From Myxocyprinus asiaticus (taxonomy: Eukaryota > Chordata > Actinopteri > Cypriniformes > Catostomidae), in assembly GCF_019703515.2 (NCBI RefSeq), contig NC_059356.1, forward strand, positions 23,626,197-23,690,196: DNA of 64,000 nucleotides, written 5' to 3'. Below, piece after piece: positions 1-9,979 of the stretch. Position 1 is the first letter of the stretch. Each line of letters begins with the position of its first letter. The notes beneath the pieces were generated by a model. The model was not told where the DNA came from and did no database searches. It saw nothing but the letters and a program-made list of their open reading frames with translations. Position numbers and translations under genes: made by a program.

Positions 1-46
1 GAGACCAGCGTGAGTGGGACTATAATATTCTGTTTGTTCATTTCAG

Positions 47-114
47 TGTGCAAGATGGACAGTGAGAATGACAGTGCCACGGCTACTGAGGAAAGAGTGA
101 GACAGACTGTGTGA
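47..114 (+). CDS. possible small terminal exon (weak)
   Basis: A pyrimidine-rich tract ending TTTCAG at 41-46 could be a splice acceptor. One frame after it, with two bases borrowed from a previous exon, is open to a TGA at 112-114 and reads CKMDSENDSATATEERV and then RQTV. The peptide is acidic and resembles a C-terminal tail, but I do not recognise it. A GTGAGA donor-like site also lies at 96-101. Nothing else supports coding, so this is a guess from splice-site appearance only. Confidence 0.15.
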
Positions 115-379
115 GAGTATGTATATGCGAATATGTGTGTGGAAATGAGGTTGGAAACTGAGAACCATTTAAATGTCATTTTTTTTAAAGAATACTGTAA
201 CCAAATTAATTTTATAAATGTTGTTTCCTTTAAGGCTTCTTGAATGTGCATTCTTCTGCCGATGTGGACGGAGCATCATACTAAAATACTTTGACAGTGT
301 TTCCACTCAGCAGCTACCAGTCTAGCCCGATTCCCAAACAAATTACTCTTATGAGTCGGTTACTTTGAATTTATTATGC

Positions 380-1010
380 AAAACACACAGCGTGACCATT
401 GTAGCACTTAATCAAGATTGAAGATGATACCATTGTTATCAGTCTCATAAAAGACAAAGATAACAGCCTGTATAGAAACAGTGTGGATCTGCTAACTCTG
501 TAGTGTGACACTATCAACCTAGGCTTCAACATCACAAGAACCGTAGAAATTATTATAGAATTTAGAAAGCATCCTCTAGCAAATGTCACCCTGGTAATCA
601 TGAACTTGAGAGTTAAGGTTGTGGAATCTCACAGTTTCTCGGGCTCTACAATCTGCAAAACTTTCTTAGATAGAATGAAAACATCACAAAAAAGCACAAC
701 AGTGCCTGTGCTTCAAGATTTAAGAGGCTCAACATTACACAACCTATTCTCCTGCATTTTTACAGAGCCATCATTGCAAGCCATCAATTGCTAACTCCAT
801 CATTGTCTGGTTTGGCATGACCAGTGCACAATCCAAAAATCAACTCCAACACATAATCATATGTGCAGAAAAACTGATTGCAGAAAAACTGAAAAACTGA
901 TCTATTTCAGAGTTACCCTCTGGAAAACTTTCAGAGCCATCCTGACCAAAACCAGTAGACACCTAAAGAGCTTATTCCTTGTGGTCTGGTCTTTTGATGA
1001 TGTGCAGAAT
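380..1010 (+). pseudogene. decayed LINE reverse transcriptase, C-terminal part
   Basis: Conceptual translation across several stops and frameshifts matches the second half of a fish non-LTR reverse transcriptase. At 417-465 the DNA reads EDDTIVISLIKDKDN, a degraded form of the catalytic (A)DDT strand, in which an Asp pair would coordinate metal. Farther on come a FLDRMKTSQKS-like thumb segment (about 660-700), a YRAIIASH-like stretch, SIIVWFG (about 800-820) and finally TKTSRHLKSLF (about 945-975), which corresponds to the usual LINE C-terminal KTSRHLNSFF motif. EN and the front of RT are missing, as expected for a 5'-truncated LINE copy. The exact clade is not assigned. Confidence 0.7.
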
Positions 1011-1019
1011 ACAAATGTA

Positions 1020-1400
1020 ACTATAAAAAGTTCCATATTAAATTAATTTTAATACTGATAATTGTTCATGAAATAATGAAAGTATTGTAAAATACACTTT
1101 CTAAGACAGTAAAAAAAAATGTACACCAGTACATTTAGTAAATTCAACCTTTGTTCACAGGTGAGGCAAAAGGTTCATTTTAGACTGTGGTTGAGCTCTA
1201 AGAGGATGGATCCTTAAAGAATGGCCTCACACTGGCTTGCACTGGGTCTGCAGTTGATCGATACACTTGGCTGAAAGGGTTTGGAAGGACAAAAGAGCTT
1301 GAAGGGAAATCAAGGGGGAAGCTGCCCTTTCAGTCCATTCAACCTCTCCTCCATAAAGTAATCATTCACTTAAATCCTAAACCAATCAAATTCCCCAATC
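1020..1400. other. no gene recognised
   Basis: This is AT-rich sequence after the decayed LINE, with a short A-run near 1110-1120. I see no exon, RNA gene or clear repeat end. Some of it may be old LINE-derived sequence. Confidence 0.4.
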
Positions 1401-1756
1401 AAATTGGGTTGATTCCTGTTGCTGCTGGCGCCTAGCTCGAGTCTGTGTTTGTAACCTGCTAGCTTTTTTTTAGCATCGCTTATCTATCTGTTTCCAGCTT
1501 TGAATCTTTAAAATCTGCCATGTTTCAGCACACATCAGGGTTTCCCCCGCATTATCCTCTTATCACGCTTAAACTGTGTGCATTTTACAGCGCGCACCCA
1601 TTTTCTCCTCTGTGTTACATGGATTATTGGATCGATCTCAAAGCGCCACTTATCAAGAACAACCATAACAACAAACAACTGTGTGAGGGATTCACATCGT
1701 TCGCAAACCCTCAGCGCTCAGGAACAACCAACAACAACAAACAATTGCAGTAAGTC

Positions 1757-2352
1757 ATGGTATCCACTCATATTATTGCTTCCTGCATTACATGCCATGT
1801 TTACTATAGCTTCTTCCATTCCAACACATGTGATAAATGTAAGAAATTAGTCAGGCTGATGGAGAAGGTTAATGAGTTAGAGACCCACATCCGAAAACTA
1901 GTGGAGGTCAGTGAGAAAGAGAAGCCGGTAGATACCGTTTCAGATGTGGGTAGTACAGCGAGCAACACACACACTTTGGTTCCGGCTGAAGAGCCCCCGC
2001 AGCAGTGTGTATGGGTGACGTCTCGGCAGCATACTCACTCAGCAAAGCGACACCACTATCCCGTTCCTGTTAGGGTTTACAATCAATTCTCCCCACTCAG
2101 TGATGCACCCACTGAGAATCATGTTGAAAGAGCCTTGGCTATAGATGATTCTATTGTAACGAATGTGGAAATAGAGACTCCAGTCACCATCATTTAATGC
2201 ATTTCGGGTGCCAGAGCTTCTGACATCAGATCAAATTTACAAGTGCTGGATAATGCTAAATGTATATTTTCTAAAATTGTTATTCATGTCAGCACTAACA
2301 ATGTCTGGCTTCACCAGTCAGAGATTACTAGAGATAATGTTAAAGAGGTGTG
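1757..2352 (+). pseudogene. LINE ORF1, esterase-like domain, N-terminal part
   Basis: The ORF begins with a Cys-containing stretch and a heptad-like segment (KLVRLMEKVNELETHIRKL, about residues 31-49) and runs open to a TAA at 2195-2197. In the same frame beyond the stop it continues with SGARASDI and then KIVIHVSTNNVWL. Two esterase blocks are visible: block I is ALAIDDSIV, where the family has GDSI with the catalytic Ser, and block III is HVSTNNV, where the family has a G-T-N-D core. Key residues are therefore altered and the protein is unlikely to work. Family similarity stops abruptly at KEVC (2341-2352), where the inversion begins. Confidence 0.7.
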
Positions 2353-2537
2353 TCTATTTAGCAGGTCAGGTCTACCCCAAAAACTCTTCCAGTTGTCTAC
2401 AAATCCTATGCTATTCTCCAGACACCACTCAGACATCCAGCCATTCAGTGACACTAATCTACTATAAACCTCATCACCACGATGAGCAGGGAGGGGGTCA
2501 GAGCATATTACAGTGTCTGACATCATTTTTGCAAGTT
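2353..2537 (-). pseudogene. inverted middle segment of the same LINE ORF1
   Basis: Read on the minus strand this block gives ELAKMMSDTVICSDPLP, then RRGDEVYSRLVSLNGW-like sequence, and ends DNWKSFWGRPDLLNR. This is the direct continuation of the plus-strand KEVC of the upstream piece, about 62 residues long. The two ends carry the same nine bases in opposite orientation: GAGGTGTGT at 2344-2352 and its complement at 2538-2546. The block is therefore a local inversion inside one LINE copy and not a separate gene. Confidence 0.75.
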
Positions 2538-2633
2538 CACACACCTCAACTGAACCAGATATTCCGTCGCAGCACAATAGTAATGTCTTCATGAATTTCT
2601 TATTGATAAAATTGAAATAATCAGAAAGGAATT

Positions 2634-3590
2634 ATGCAGTCATCTGTCACAGAACCTCAGAAAACAGAGTCTCATAATTTTCCTCACATGCAACTTCAAT
2701 CCTTCGCTGTCATAGGTCATGAAGAGCTAACAAAACTTATCGAAACATCAAAAGCCACAACATCTATGTTAGATCCAATACCAACTAAGCTCTTAAAAGA
2801 GGTATTCCCTGTAATCTCAGAACCTCTTCTTAATATTATTAACTCCTCGCTATCCTTAGGACATGTCCCAAGAAACTTTAAAATGGCAGTTATCAAACCG
2901 CTTATTAAGAAGCCACAACTTGATCCTGGAGAATTGGCTTATTATAGACTGATTTCAAATCTCCCGTTTATGTTGAAAATACAAGAAAAGGTTGTGTCCT
3001 CCCAATTATGTTCATTTCTACAAAGAAATAGTATATATGAACAATTTCAGTCAGGATTTAGGCCACACCACAGTACAGAGACTTCACTTATCAGAGTTAC
3101 TAATGACTTGCTCTTATCATCTGATCGCGGCTGCACTTCTCTTCTAATGCTTTTGGATCTTAGTGCTGCCTTTGACACAATTGATCACAATATTCTCTTG
3201 AATCGGCTAGAGAATTATGTTGGCATTTGTGGACTTGCATTAGCATGGTTTAGGTCCTATTTAGCAGACCACTACCACTTTGTCTGTGTACAATATCGAA
3301 ACAATAGTTTGTCAAATCGAACAATAGTTAAGTATGGAGTGCCACAGGGTTAAGTTTTAGGGCCTCTGCTTTTCTCCTTATATATGCTTCCCCTGGGAAA
3401 TATTATCAGAAATTATGGAATAAATTTCCACTGTTATGCCGAAGATACCCAACTTGATATTTCTTCGAAACCTGACGAAATTTCACAATTCTCCAAATAA
3501 GCAGAGTGTATCAGTGAAATCAAAGATTGGATGGCCAGAAATTTCCTTCTACTCAAACAAAACAGAGGTACTAGTTATTGGACCAAACAC
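2634..3590 (+). pseudogene. LINE reverse transcriptase (palm/fingers part)
   Basis: The frame 2634-3353 contains the family landmarks in order: [59 protein letters not shown] (motif A with the first catalytic Asp) and YGVPQG. A TAA at 3351-3353 replaces the Ser codon of the usual QGSVLGP motif. The same frame then continues [13 protein letters not shown] and reaches CYAEDTQLD, a mutated YADD box (Ala-Asp-Asp changed to Ala-Glu-Asp). Similarity ends near 3600. The protein would have copied LINE RNA at nicked DNA, and this copy cannot. Confidence 0.85.
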
Positions 3591-3689
3591 GTGCACTCCT
3601 AAAAAAAAACTGTACAAATGCTGTTCATGCGTTTGCATGACCACATTAAGCCGAGTTCTCCAGGAGAAATCCAGGTGTGTTAAACCACT

Positions 3690-3835
3690 TTCTCTTAATC
3701 CCTTAAGCAGCGAAAGGAAACCAGACTTCTGGTTTACATTATGTTTCAGAACACCACTTTCTACAAAAACCCTGGAATAAACCATTTTCTTAAGAGCACG
3801 TCAATGTGGTCAGTGAGTGAAACTTAAGAACCAGA
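3690..3835. repeat. diverged dispersed repeat fragment
   Basis: The stretch around 3760-3830 (ACCCTGGAATAAACC, then CATTTTCTTAAGAGCACG) resembles a segment at about 46950-47000 in this same window, which has the same order of words. It is probably a fragment of a dispersed element of unknown class. Confidence 0.35.
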
Positions 3836-3880
3836 TCCAGTCAAAGAGGAAATTTTAAGTCTTCACAAAATAAGCTGCTT

Positions 3881-3966
3881 TTGTGTTCCAGATAAAAAAG
3901 GTTTGGAATGACATGAGGGTGAGTAAATAATGAAAAAAATTTAATATTTGGGTGAATTGTTCTTTT
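3881..3966. repeat. foldback MITE end (TTAAAGGGATAGTTCA family)
   Basis: The sequence TTTGGAATGACATGAGGG, GTGAGTAAATAATG and GGGTGAATTGTTC is the right end of the abundant teleost foldback element found complete at 7147-7830 and 60692-61474. The left half is absent, so this is a truncated copy. Confidence 0.7.
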
Positions 3967-4446
3967 ATTGACCCTACTCTAATGTTAATTCCATGGAAGT
4001 TTCACATTTCCAGCTGCAGAGTGTCTTACTAACCTGCCTAGAAAAACAGGGAGAGGTACACTTGCATGCACGCCGAGCACTGTGCCAGCTGCTCAGCTTG
4101 AGTTTGGGAGAATGACATTTATAAAACTATCAGCAGAACTGTCTGAATTGAGTGTGCATATTGATATGTATTTCTCTCTGTCTCTCTGCTCTTCACCGGT
4201 CACACACAAAGCCGTCCCTCATATCCTATTGTCAATCTGTCATCACAGCAATTTCAGCAGTGAACAAATGCACTGCATACATAATTCACTCATCCCTATC
4301 TATATCTGCCAATTTCTCCACAGTTAAAGTGCAATATTGTGTTAATTCAACACTGTTGATGTTATAGTGAAGGCAAAGAGCCTAACGGTTGAGTCATCAG
4401 AGGTGATACATTACAAGGCCAAAACCATCTGCATTAATCAGGAGTC

Positions 4447-4725
4447 AGTCCTCCTTTTGCTGTTATATCATCTTCCACTTTTCCTGTAGGGCTTTCTACT
4501 GGATGTTGATAGATGGCTGTGGGAATTTGCCCCCATTCAGACACAAGAGCATCAGTGAGGTGAGGCACTGATGTTGGACGATGGGGCCTGGCTCACAGAA
4601 AGTGTTCCAATTCATCCCAAAGGTGTTCAGGGTGTCAGTCTGGGCACAAGTTCTTCCACATCAGACTCAGTAAACCATTTTACTGTTGGAAATCACAATG
4701 TTTAAATAAATCCTGAAAAGAATAT
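4447..4725 (-). pseudogene. Tc1-like transposase C-terminal fragment (left arm)
   Basis: On the minus strand the arm reads KWFTESDVEELV, then LWDELEHF, PHLTDALVSEWGQIPTAIYQ and, farther out, VESPTGKVEDDITAKGG. These match the end of fish Tc1 transposases, where the last catalytic Glu sits in the PIEHLW motif. Part of the DLNPIE region is lost by a short deletion. Without the catalytic core, nothing functional is encoded. Confidence 0.7.
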
Positions 4726-5541
4726 CCCTGAACATCCTGAAACAGTAAAATGACCTTATCCTAACTGCACACATACACACTATACAGAGTGATAGTGATC
4801 AAACTGATATACACACTCCTGCAAGTATGGTATAGAATTTGTGTAGAAATTTCCCTCATTAATTCAACAAGAGTCACCATTCACATTGATCACTCATTGA
4901 AGAACCTTCACCAGTCTGTTTCTTTGTCTGTTTCTCTATGTGAATGCTAAATACGAGCAGACAGCAGCAGTGTTCTGACATTTACTCTCCTTCTGAATTT
5001 CAATTATTGCTGTTGACATGAGCTCCAGCAGGTCTGTGTCAACAAAAGTGTCTCCCTGGAGATTCTTCTCAGATAACTCCAGGGAGACAGCTTTGGGACA
5101 TGCTAACTCATGTTCAACTAACCAACATTTGTTATAAACAGTGTGGCAATTTGGTAAGAAGTCAATTATTTGTCAATTCTGAAAATTGTCAGAAGAAAAG
5201 CAAACTCACAAACAATGATAATAATTTATATGTCAGTGTTTCTGGTACAGGAATGAGAGGTAAATACACTTAATTACATTAGCTATGAGCTCAAGAAATT
5301 AATTTCTAATATTCTTTTCAGGATTTATTTGAACGTGATTACCAAAGTAAAATGGTTTACCGAGTCTGATGTGAAAGAACTTGTGCCCAGACCGACACCC
5401 TGAACACCTTTGGGATTAATTGGAACCCTTTCTGTGAGCCAGGCCCCATCGTCCAACATCAGTGCCTCACCTCACTGATGCTCTTGTGTCTGAATGGGAG
5501 CAAATTCCCACAGCCATCTTTCAACATCCAGTAGAAAGCCC
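4489..5541. repeat. long inverted repeat built from a Tc1-like transposase tail
   Basis: Two arms, 4489-4725 and 5308-5541, are reverse complements of each other over about 235 bp with only scattered differences. A spacer of about 580 bp lies between them and shows no recognisable gene. Each arm encodes the C-terminal end of a Tc1/mariner transposase reading outward, so the two tails point away from each other. The usual Tc1 terminal repeats and TA flanks were not seen. This is not the normal layout of a Tc1 element, whose inverted repeats are non-coding. Confidence 0.75.
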
Positions 5542-5545
5542 TCCT
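5308..5545 (+). pseudogene. Tc1-like transposase C-terminal fragment (right arm)
   Basis: The plus strand reads KWFTESDVKELV, and then PHLTDALVSEWEQIPTAIFQ followed by HPVESP. This is the same protein piece as the left arm with a few substitutions, for example Glu for Gly in SEWEQ. Similarity stops at 5541-5545, where a GC-rich retroelement leader begins. Confidence 0.7.
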
Positions 5546-5547
5546 CC

Positions 5548-6107
5548 TTGTCACACTCCTCCCTCCTTTCCCTCAGGTCGGGGAACCCCCGGCATGACGT
5601 ACACCCCCCCACAACCCCCCCCCCTTTCCGAGCCGGCAGGCTTTCCCTGCCTTCCTCAAGACCTGGTAGGGAGACAAGGGGAGGGAAAAGGGGAGAGGGA
5701 AAGAGCGAGGCAGAGCGACAGTGAGAGAGAGAGAGAGAGAGGAGAGAGAGAAAAAAATTGCTTGCCAGTTCCCAGACACGCCATCGCCTGGTCCTCAACC
5801 ACTCCTCTACCCTCTGGTGGACGACAGCCCCTCCTCCCTGGGTGGACAGCAGTGAGTTCTCCGACCCCTGGCAGATGGAACGCCCCTCCACATTCTTGCA
5901 GCCGATAGCAAGCCCCTCCGCACCTGGCAGCTGCTCCACCACTCCAGGCGGCCGGCAGCGAGCCCCTCCTCCCCTCACGGATGGCAGCTGTTCCTCCGCG
6001 TCCAGGAGGCCGGCAGCAACTCCTCTGTCCCCTGGCGGATAGCCGCGGCTGCTCCTTTGGGCGGCCGGCAGTGGCGAGGACTCCACGAGATCGCATCATT
6101 CCTCCCT
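5548..6107 (-). mobile_element. LTR retrotransposon leader, GC-rich with minisatellite-like units
   Basis: Compared with the AT-rich surroundings this block is strikingly C-rich on the plus strand. It contains C-runs at 5603-5630, a GA-rich microsatellite (5721-5750), and degenerate units of roughly 60 bp built around GCCGGCAGC and CCCCTCC between 5820 and 6080. Directly to its right lie a primer-binding-site-like sequence and an LTR, both oriented minus, so this is best read as the untranslated leader or start of an internal region. Several overlapping open frames here follow from base composition and do not look like real genes. Confidence 0.55.
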
Positions 6108-6125
6108 CCCGGATTTTGGCACCAA
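6108..6125 (-). other. retroelement primer-binding site
   Basis: On the minus strand the LTR ends TGTTACA and is followed directly by TTGGTGCCAAAATCCGGG. This has the TGGTGCC start and the CCGGG end of tRNA-complementary priming sites in fish LTR retrotransposons. The position, immediately inside the LTR, is right. The tRNA type was not determined. Confidence 0.6.
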
Positions 6126-6367
6126 TGTAACAGGGTTCAAATGGGAAAGGAGGATGCAGGAACCGGCTGAACAGTCAAAGTAATATTTAATGTAAAATTA
6201 AAACATAAAGACACAAAACACAAACGCATACACGGCAGCTGCGTGTGGCTCTCCCTCTCCCGAACTGCCACATCCGGATCATCTTCATCCCTCTCCTCGG
6301 CTGATTAGCTTGATTGGGGGCCAGGTGTGCGCACTCACAGCCCGGCCCCACCCTCTTCCTCGTCACA
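6126..6367 (-). mobile_element. LTR of a minus-strand LTR retrotransposon
   Basis: The 242-bp segment has the canonical TG...CA ends (TGTAACAGGG on the left, CCTCGTCACA on the right). Its segment from GGATGCAGGAACCGGC to AACAGTC is repeated at about 10970-11000 in a second copy. The opposite LTR is not present in this window. The internal region breaks off at the Tc1 palindrome, so the element is truncated. Confidence 0.65.
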
Positions 6368-6375
6368 TATGAATA

Positions 6376-6480
6376 GGGTTGCCACCCGTCCCATAAAATA
6401 TGGGATCGTCCTGTATTTAAGATAAAATGATGCGTCTCGTATTGAATCAATACGGGACGCGAATTGTTGGAAAATTTGCC
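6376..6480. repeat. short palindromic dispersed repeat
   Basis: The run contains self-complementary words such as CCCATAAAATATGGG and TATTGAATCAATACGG. This pattern recurs in cyprinid genomes as a small dispersed repeat. No target duplication was identified. Confidence 0.45.
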
Positions 6481-6914
6481 TATGGTGGGTAAGGGACCGT
6501 CTGAACTCAATTTCTAAGTTTGCATTTTTATATCAGCGGTGCAACATATCAGTGCCTACTGTATAAATCCTTGTAAACATCCGTGTTAAGTGCAAATGTT
6601 TTGCCCCGCCTATTGCAATTGTGAGCATTTCTGCACGTGCAAGGTTGTCGCGTGCACAGCGTTTGACATATGTGGGCGGATTTGTCTTATGGACAACAAG
6701 CTTCCAAACAGAGATAAAGTGCAATTTACACTTAGTGTACAGAACTAATTATCTAAATTCTTTCGACACTTCGACACTTGCTTCAGTGTGTAATTAAACA
6801 TTATATATATAACTTGGGACTGTGACATTGTTCACATTTTTCACTGTAATAATTACTAGAAAAAGGTTTCCAAATTTCTCTTCTAATTGACAGATTCGTC
6901 CAAATCTAAGAAGC

Positions 6915-7146
6915 ATCCTTAAAGTGATAGTTCAGCCTTTAATTAATATTATATCAACATTTCCCTGCCCTCATGTTCTTCCAACCCCGTGAAACATTCT
7001 GTATTCTGTGGAACCCAAAAGATGTTAGACAGAATGTTATGGACTGACAGTCTCAGTCACCATTCCCTTTCAAAATATGGAGGGGGAAAAAACATGCAGT
7101 GAAAGTAAATGATGATTAAGATTAGCATTCTGTCTAACATCTCCTT
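6915..7146. repeat. truncated foldback MITE
   Basis: It begins CTTAAAGTGATAGTTCAGCC and contains CCTGCCCTCATGTTCTTCC, like the left end of the TTAAAGGGATAGTTCA family. An internal palindrome pairs AAGATGTTAGACAGAATG (about 7019-7036) with CATTCTGTCTAACATCT (about 7125-7141). The right end is missing, and a second, complete element starts directly after it. Confidence 0.65.
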
Positions 7147-7830
7147 ATAGGAATAATTTTTCCAAAATTGAAAATTCTTGCATCATTTACTCACCCTTAT
7201 GCCATCCCAGATTTGTCTTTTTTGTTGTTTTTTTCTTCTGATGAACACAAAGATTTTTAGAAGAATATCTCAGCACTGTTAGTTTATACTAGAATGCAAG
7301 TGAATCAGTACCAAAACTTTGAAGATCAGAAAGCACATAAAGGCAGCATTAAAGGAATTCAAATGACAGTGGTTCAATCTATGTCTTCAGAAGAGATATA
7401 AGTGTGGGTGAGAAACAGATAAATATTTAAATCCTTTTTTACTATCTCCACTTTCACATTCTTCTTCTTGTGTTTTTGGTGATTCAATTATTTGTGCATA
7501 TCGCCACCTACTGGGCGGGGAGGAGAATTAATAGTAAAAAATAAAGGACTTTATATATTATAAAGTTATAGATATCTATCTGTTTCTCACCCACACCAAT
7601 CATATTGCTTCTGAGTCATATGAATTACTTTTATGCTGCATCTATGTGCTTTTTGGGGCTTCAAAGTTCTGGTCACCATTCACTTGCATTGTATGGACCA
7701 ACAGAGCTGAGATATTCTTCTAAAAATCTTAATTTGTGTTCTACAGAAGAAAGAAAGTCATACACATCTGGGATGGCATGAGGGTGAGAAAATGAGAGCA
7801 TTTGAATTTTTTGGTGAACTATCCCTTTAA
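7147..7830. mobile_element. foldback MITE, complete copy
   Basis: The two ends are inverted relatives. The left end carries ATCATTTACTCACCC and AGATTTTTAGAAGAATATC. The right end carries GATATTCTTCTAAAAATC and ends GGTGAACTATCCCTTTAA. The element is non-coding and about 680 bp long. It resembles the Angel-type foldback elements described from zebrafish; the family name is from memory and unconfirmed. Confidence 0.7.
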
Positions 7831-7999
7831 TTTGATGCATGGAAAAAAGAAGTCATATGAGTTTGGAACAAAATGGTGGTGAATGATGACAATTTCCATT
7901 ATTTACAATAATATTAATAGCATTATTATTATTAATCATTCTGTAATGCATGTTAAATGTGTATTATGTACTGGAATGGAGAGTAAACATCCATTACGT

Positions 8000-8179
8000 T
8001 ATATGTGAAAGTAACTAGTTACTCACTACTTGAGTATTCTTTTTATTGGATACTTTCTTACTCTTCCTTGAGTAATTTTTAACATTATTAATTTTACTCC
8101 TACTTGAGTAATTGTTTTTTTTAAATAATTGTACTTTTACTTGAGTAAAGTTTTTGGCTACTCTACCCACCTCTGTGTG

Positions 8180-8215
<36 letters not shown>
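8000..8215. repeat. TTACTTGAGTAA-type repeat and TA microsatellite
   Basis: Repeated words CTTGAGTAATT and ACTTGAGTAAAG between 8030 and 8150 match the end of a common teleost DNA-transposon relic. They are followed at about 8185-8216 by a (TA)n microsatellite. No open frame is present. Confidence 0.5.
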
Positions 8216-8219
<4 letters not shown>

Positions 8220-8539
8220 CGTGATATTATGGGATGATTATTTGCAAAATGTAAGACATGATTTTTTCATTTTGGTAAAAACAATATTGACGTATTGATG
8301 TCATGTTCCATATTTGCTCTGGTGGCGATTGACGGGTTACTCATGTAATTCTTTAATAATAATAACACATAAAAGAGCAAATTTACAAGCGTTCGTTCTG
8401 TAGTAGCTATATTGTGTCATTTATTGTGGAATTAATTAGTCTTTAATATAATATTTATGGTAGTGTATGATTCTGGCTGTACGTATTTTATTTGTAAACA
8501 TCACCATGAGTAGATACAGCCTCAAAATATGAAATATTT

Positions 8540-8970
8540 CTTATTTTTTTTTATTCTCCCCTTTTTGTCTTCAATTTGGAATGCCCAATTCCCACTGCTT
8601 ACTAGGTCCTCGTGGTGGAGTGGTTACTCACCTCAATCCGGGTGGCAGAGGATAAGTCTCAGTTGCCTCCGCTTCTGAGACAGTCAATCCGCGCATCTTA
8701 TCACGTGGCTCGCTGTGCATGACACTGCGGAGACAGCATGTGGAGGCTCGTGCTACCCTCCACGAATTTACCACGCACCCCATTTAGAGCAAGAACCACT
8801 AATCGTGACCATGAGGAGGTTACCCCATGTAACTCTACTCTCCCTAGCAACCGGGCCAATTTGGTTGCTTAGGAGACCTGGCTGGAGTCACTCAGCACAC
8901 ACTAGATTCAAACTTGAGACTCCAGGGATGGTAGTCAGCATCAGTATTCGCTGAGCTACCCAGGCCCCCC
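8540..8970 (-). mobile_element. tRNA-derived SINE, about 430 bp
   Basis: On the minus strand the head starts GGGGGGCCTGGGTAGCTCAG, giving a polymerase III A-box-like TAGCTCAGCGAATA. An old B box (AAGTTTGAATCTAG) follows. A body shared with the copy at 55593-56022 comes next, and the tail ends in an A-rich run (T-rich on plus, 8540-8552). It has no coding capacity and would depend on a partner LINE for mobility. A-box and B-box spacing fits a tRNA-derived head. Confidence 0.75.
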
Positions 8971-9081
8971 GTAAAATTACATTTCTTAAAATAATAAAGC
9001 AATAAAATTAACGAGTTTGATGTCATGGATGAGGCGGGAACGTTTCTCTATTATGCAATGGGGTTTTCAGTTCATCACAGT

Positions 9082-9199
9082 CTGTGTCTCAAAACATATG
9101 AGCTGCCTTCGTAGGCAGCAATTTTGAGTGTCATTCGGACCGTTTAGAAATGATGCTCAAAAATGCTCTTTAGACAGCCCTTTAAGGTATGAGACACAG
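9082..9199. mobile_element. short MITE
   Basis: A left end CTGTGTCTCAAAACATATG and a right end GGTATGAGACACAG form imperfect terminal inverted repeats. The content (GAGCTGCCTTCGTAGGCAGC, then GTCATTCGGACCG) resembles the element at 57854-58458, so this may be a shorter relative. Confidence 0.45.
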
Positions 9200-9363
9200 C
9201 CATAGTCTTCTTCTATATGACCGGATTGGTTTTTGATTGGTTGTTGATTTACTATACGCTCGTGCACTGTTACTTCCAGCTGATTTCATTTGCATCAGAC
9301 AAAATACATCACGTGGACCAGAGCTGAAGGCTGAAACAGTTTAGTGCTGCACATAATTATCTT

Positions 9364-9979
9364 TTAAAGGAATATTTAGAGTTCAATACAAGTTAAGTTG
9401 AATCGACAGCATTTGTGACATAATGTTGATTCCCACAAAAATCATTTTGACTTGTTTCTCCTTTTCTTAAAAAAAAAGTACAAATCAAGGTTACTGTGAG
9501 TCACTTACAATGGAATTGAATGGGACCAATGTTTGAGGCAGATATGTGAAGCTTACAATTTTATAAAAGTATGAAAATTAATTATTTTGTCAGAACTTGT
9601 GAATTATTTGAGCTGTAAAGTTGTTTAAATCAGTTTTTACAGCCATTGCAGGGTTTTAGGGTTCGCAGCATTATGACGTCATGGCAACAAAGTTGTAAAA
9701 TTTGCTATAACTTTACACAGAAAAGGTTAATAAGCAATTTTGTCACACTAAAATCATGTTAACATGCATATTGTTTACATCTTATGGTTGGCTATACTTT
9801 TGAAATGTTATTACGTTTTGGCCCCATTCACTTCCATTGTAAGTGCCTCACTGTAACCCAGAAATTTGCTTTTTTTTAAAAAAAAGGAGAGACAAGTCTA
9901 AATACATTTTTGTGATAATAAACATAATGCCATAAATGCTGTCGATTGAGCTTAACTTGTATTGAAATATTAATTTAAG
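9364..9979. mobile_element. foldback MITE, about 615 bp
   Basis: The left end (TTCAATACAAGTTAAG, TCGACAGCATTTGTG) is the reverse complement of the right end (AAATGCTGTCGATTGAGC, TTAACTTGTATTGAA) with some mismatches. CACTTACAATGGAATTGAATG and CATTCACTTCCATTGTAAGTG form an inner inverted pair. It is non-coding. Confidence 0.7.

Larger units (their letters stand above)
1400..3620 (+). mobile_element. L2/CR1-like LINE, rearranged and 3'-truncated
   Basis: This retroelement carries, in order, a 5' leader (about 1400-1750), an ORF1 with a coiled-coil-like start and an SGNH/GDSL esterase-like domain (1757-2352), an inverted piece of the same domain (2353-2537, minus), and an ORF2 reverse transcriptase (about 2634-3590). 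The ORF1 type with an esterase domain is known from CR1/L2-group LINEs. No endonuclease domain could be recognised between ORF1 and RT, so a large internal stretch is missing. Similarity fades after about 3600 near an A-run, and no LINE 3' tail follows. Stops and frameshifts show that the copy is dead. Confidence 0.8.

Noticed and set aside
5472..6099. Minus-strand ORFs of 147 and 204 codons
   Set aside because: They come from the GC-rich repeat units and GA/C runs of the retroelement leader; multiple frames are open together, and no family motif is seen.
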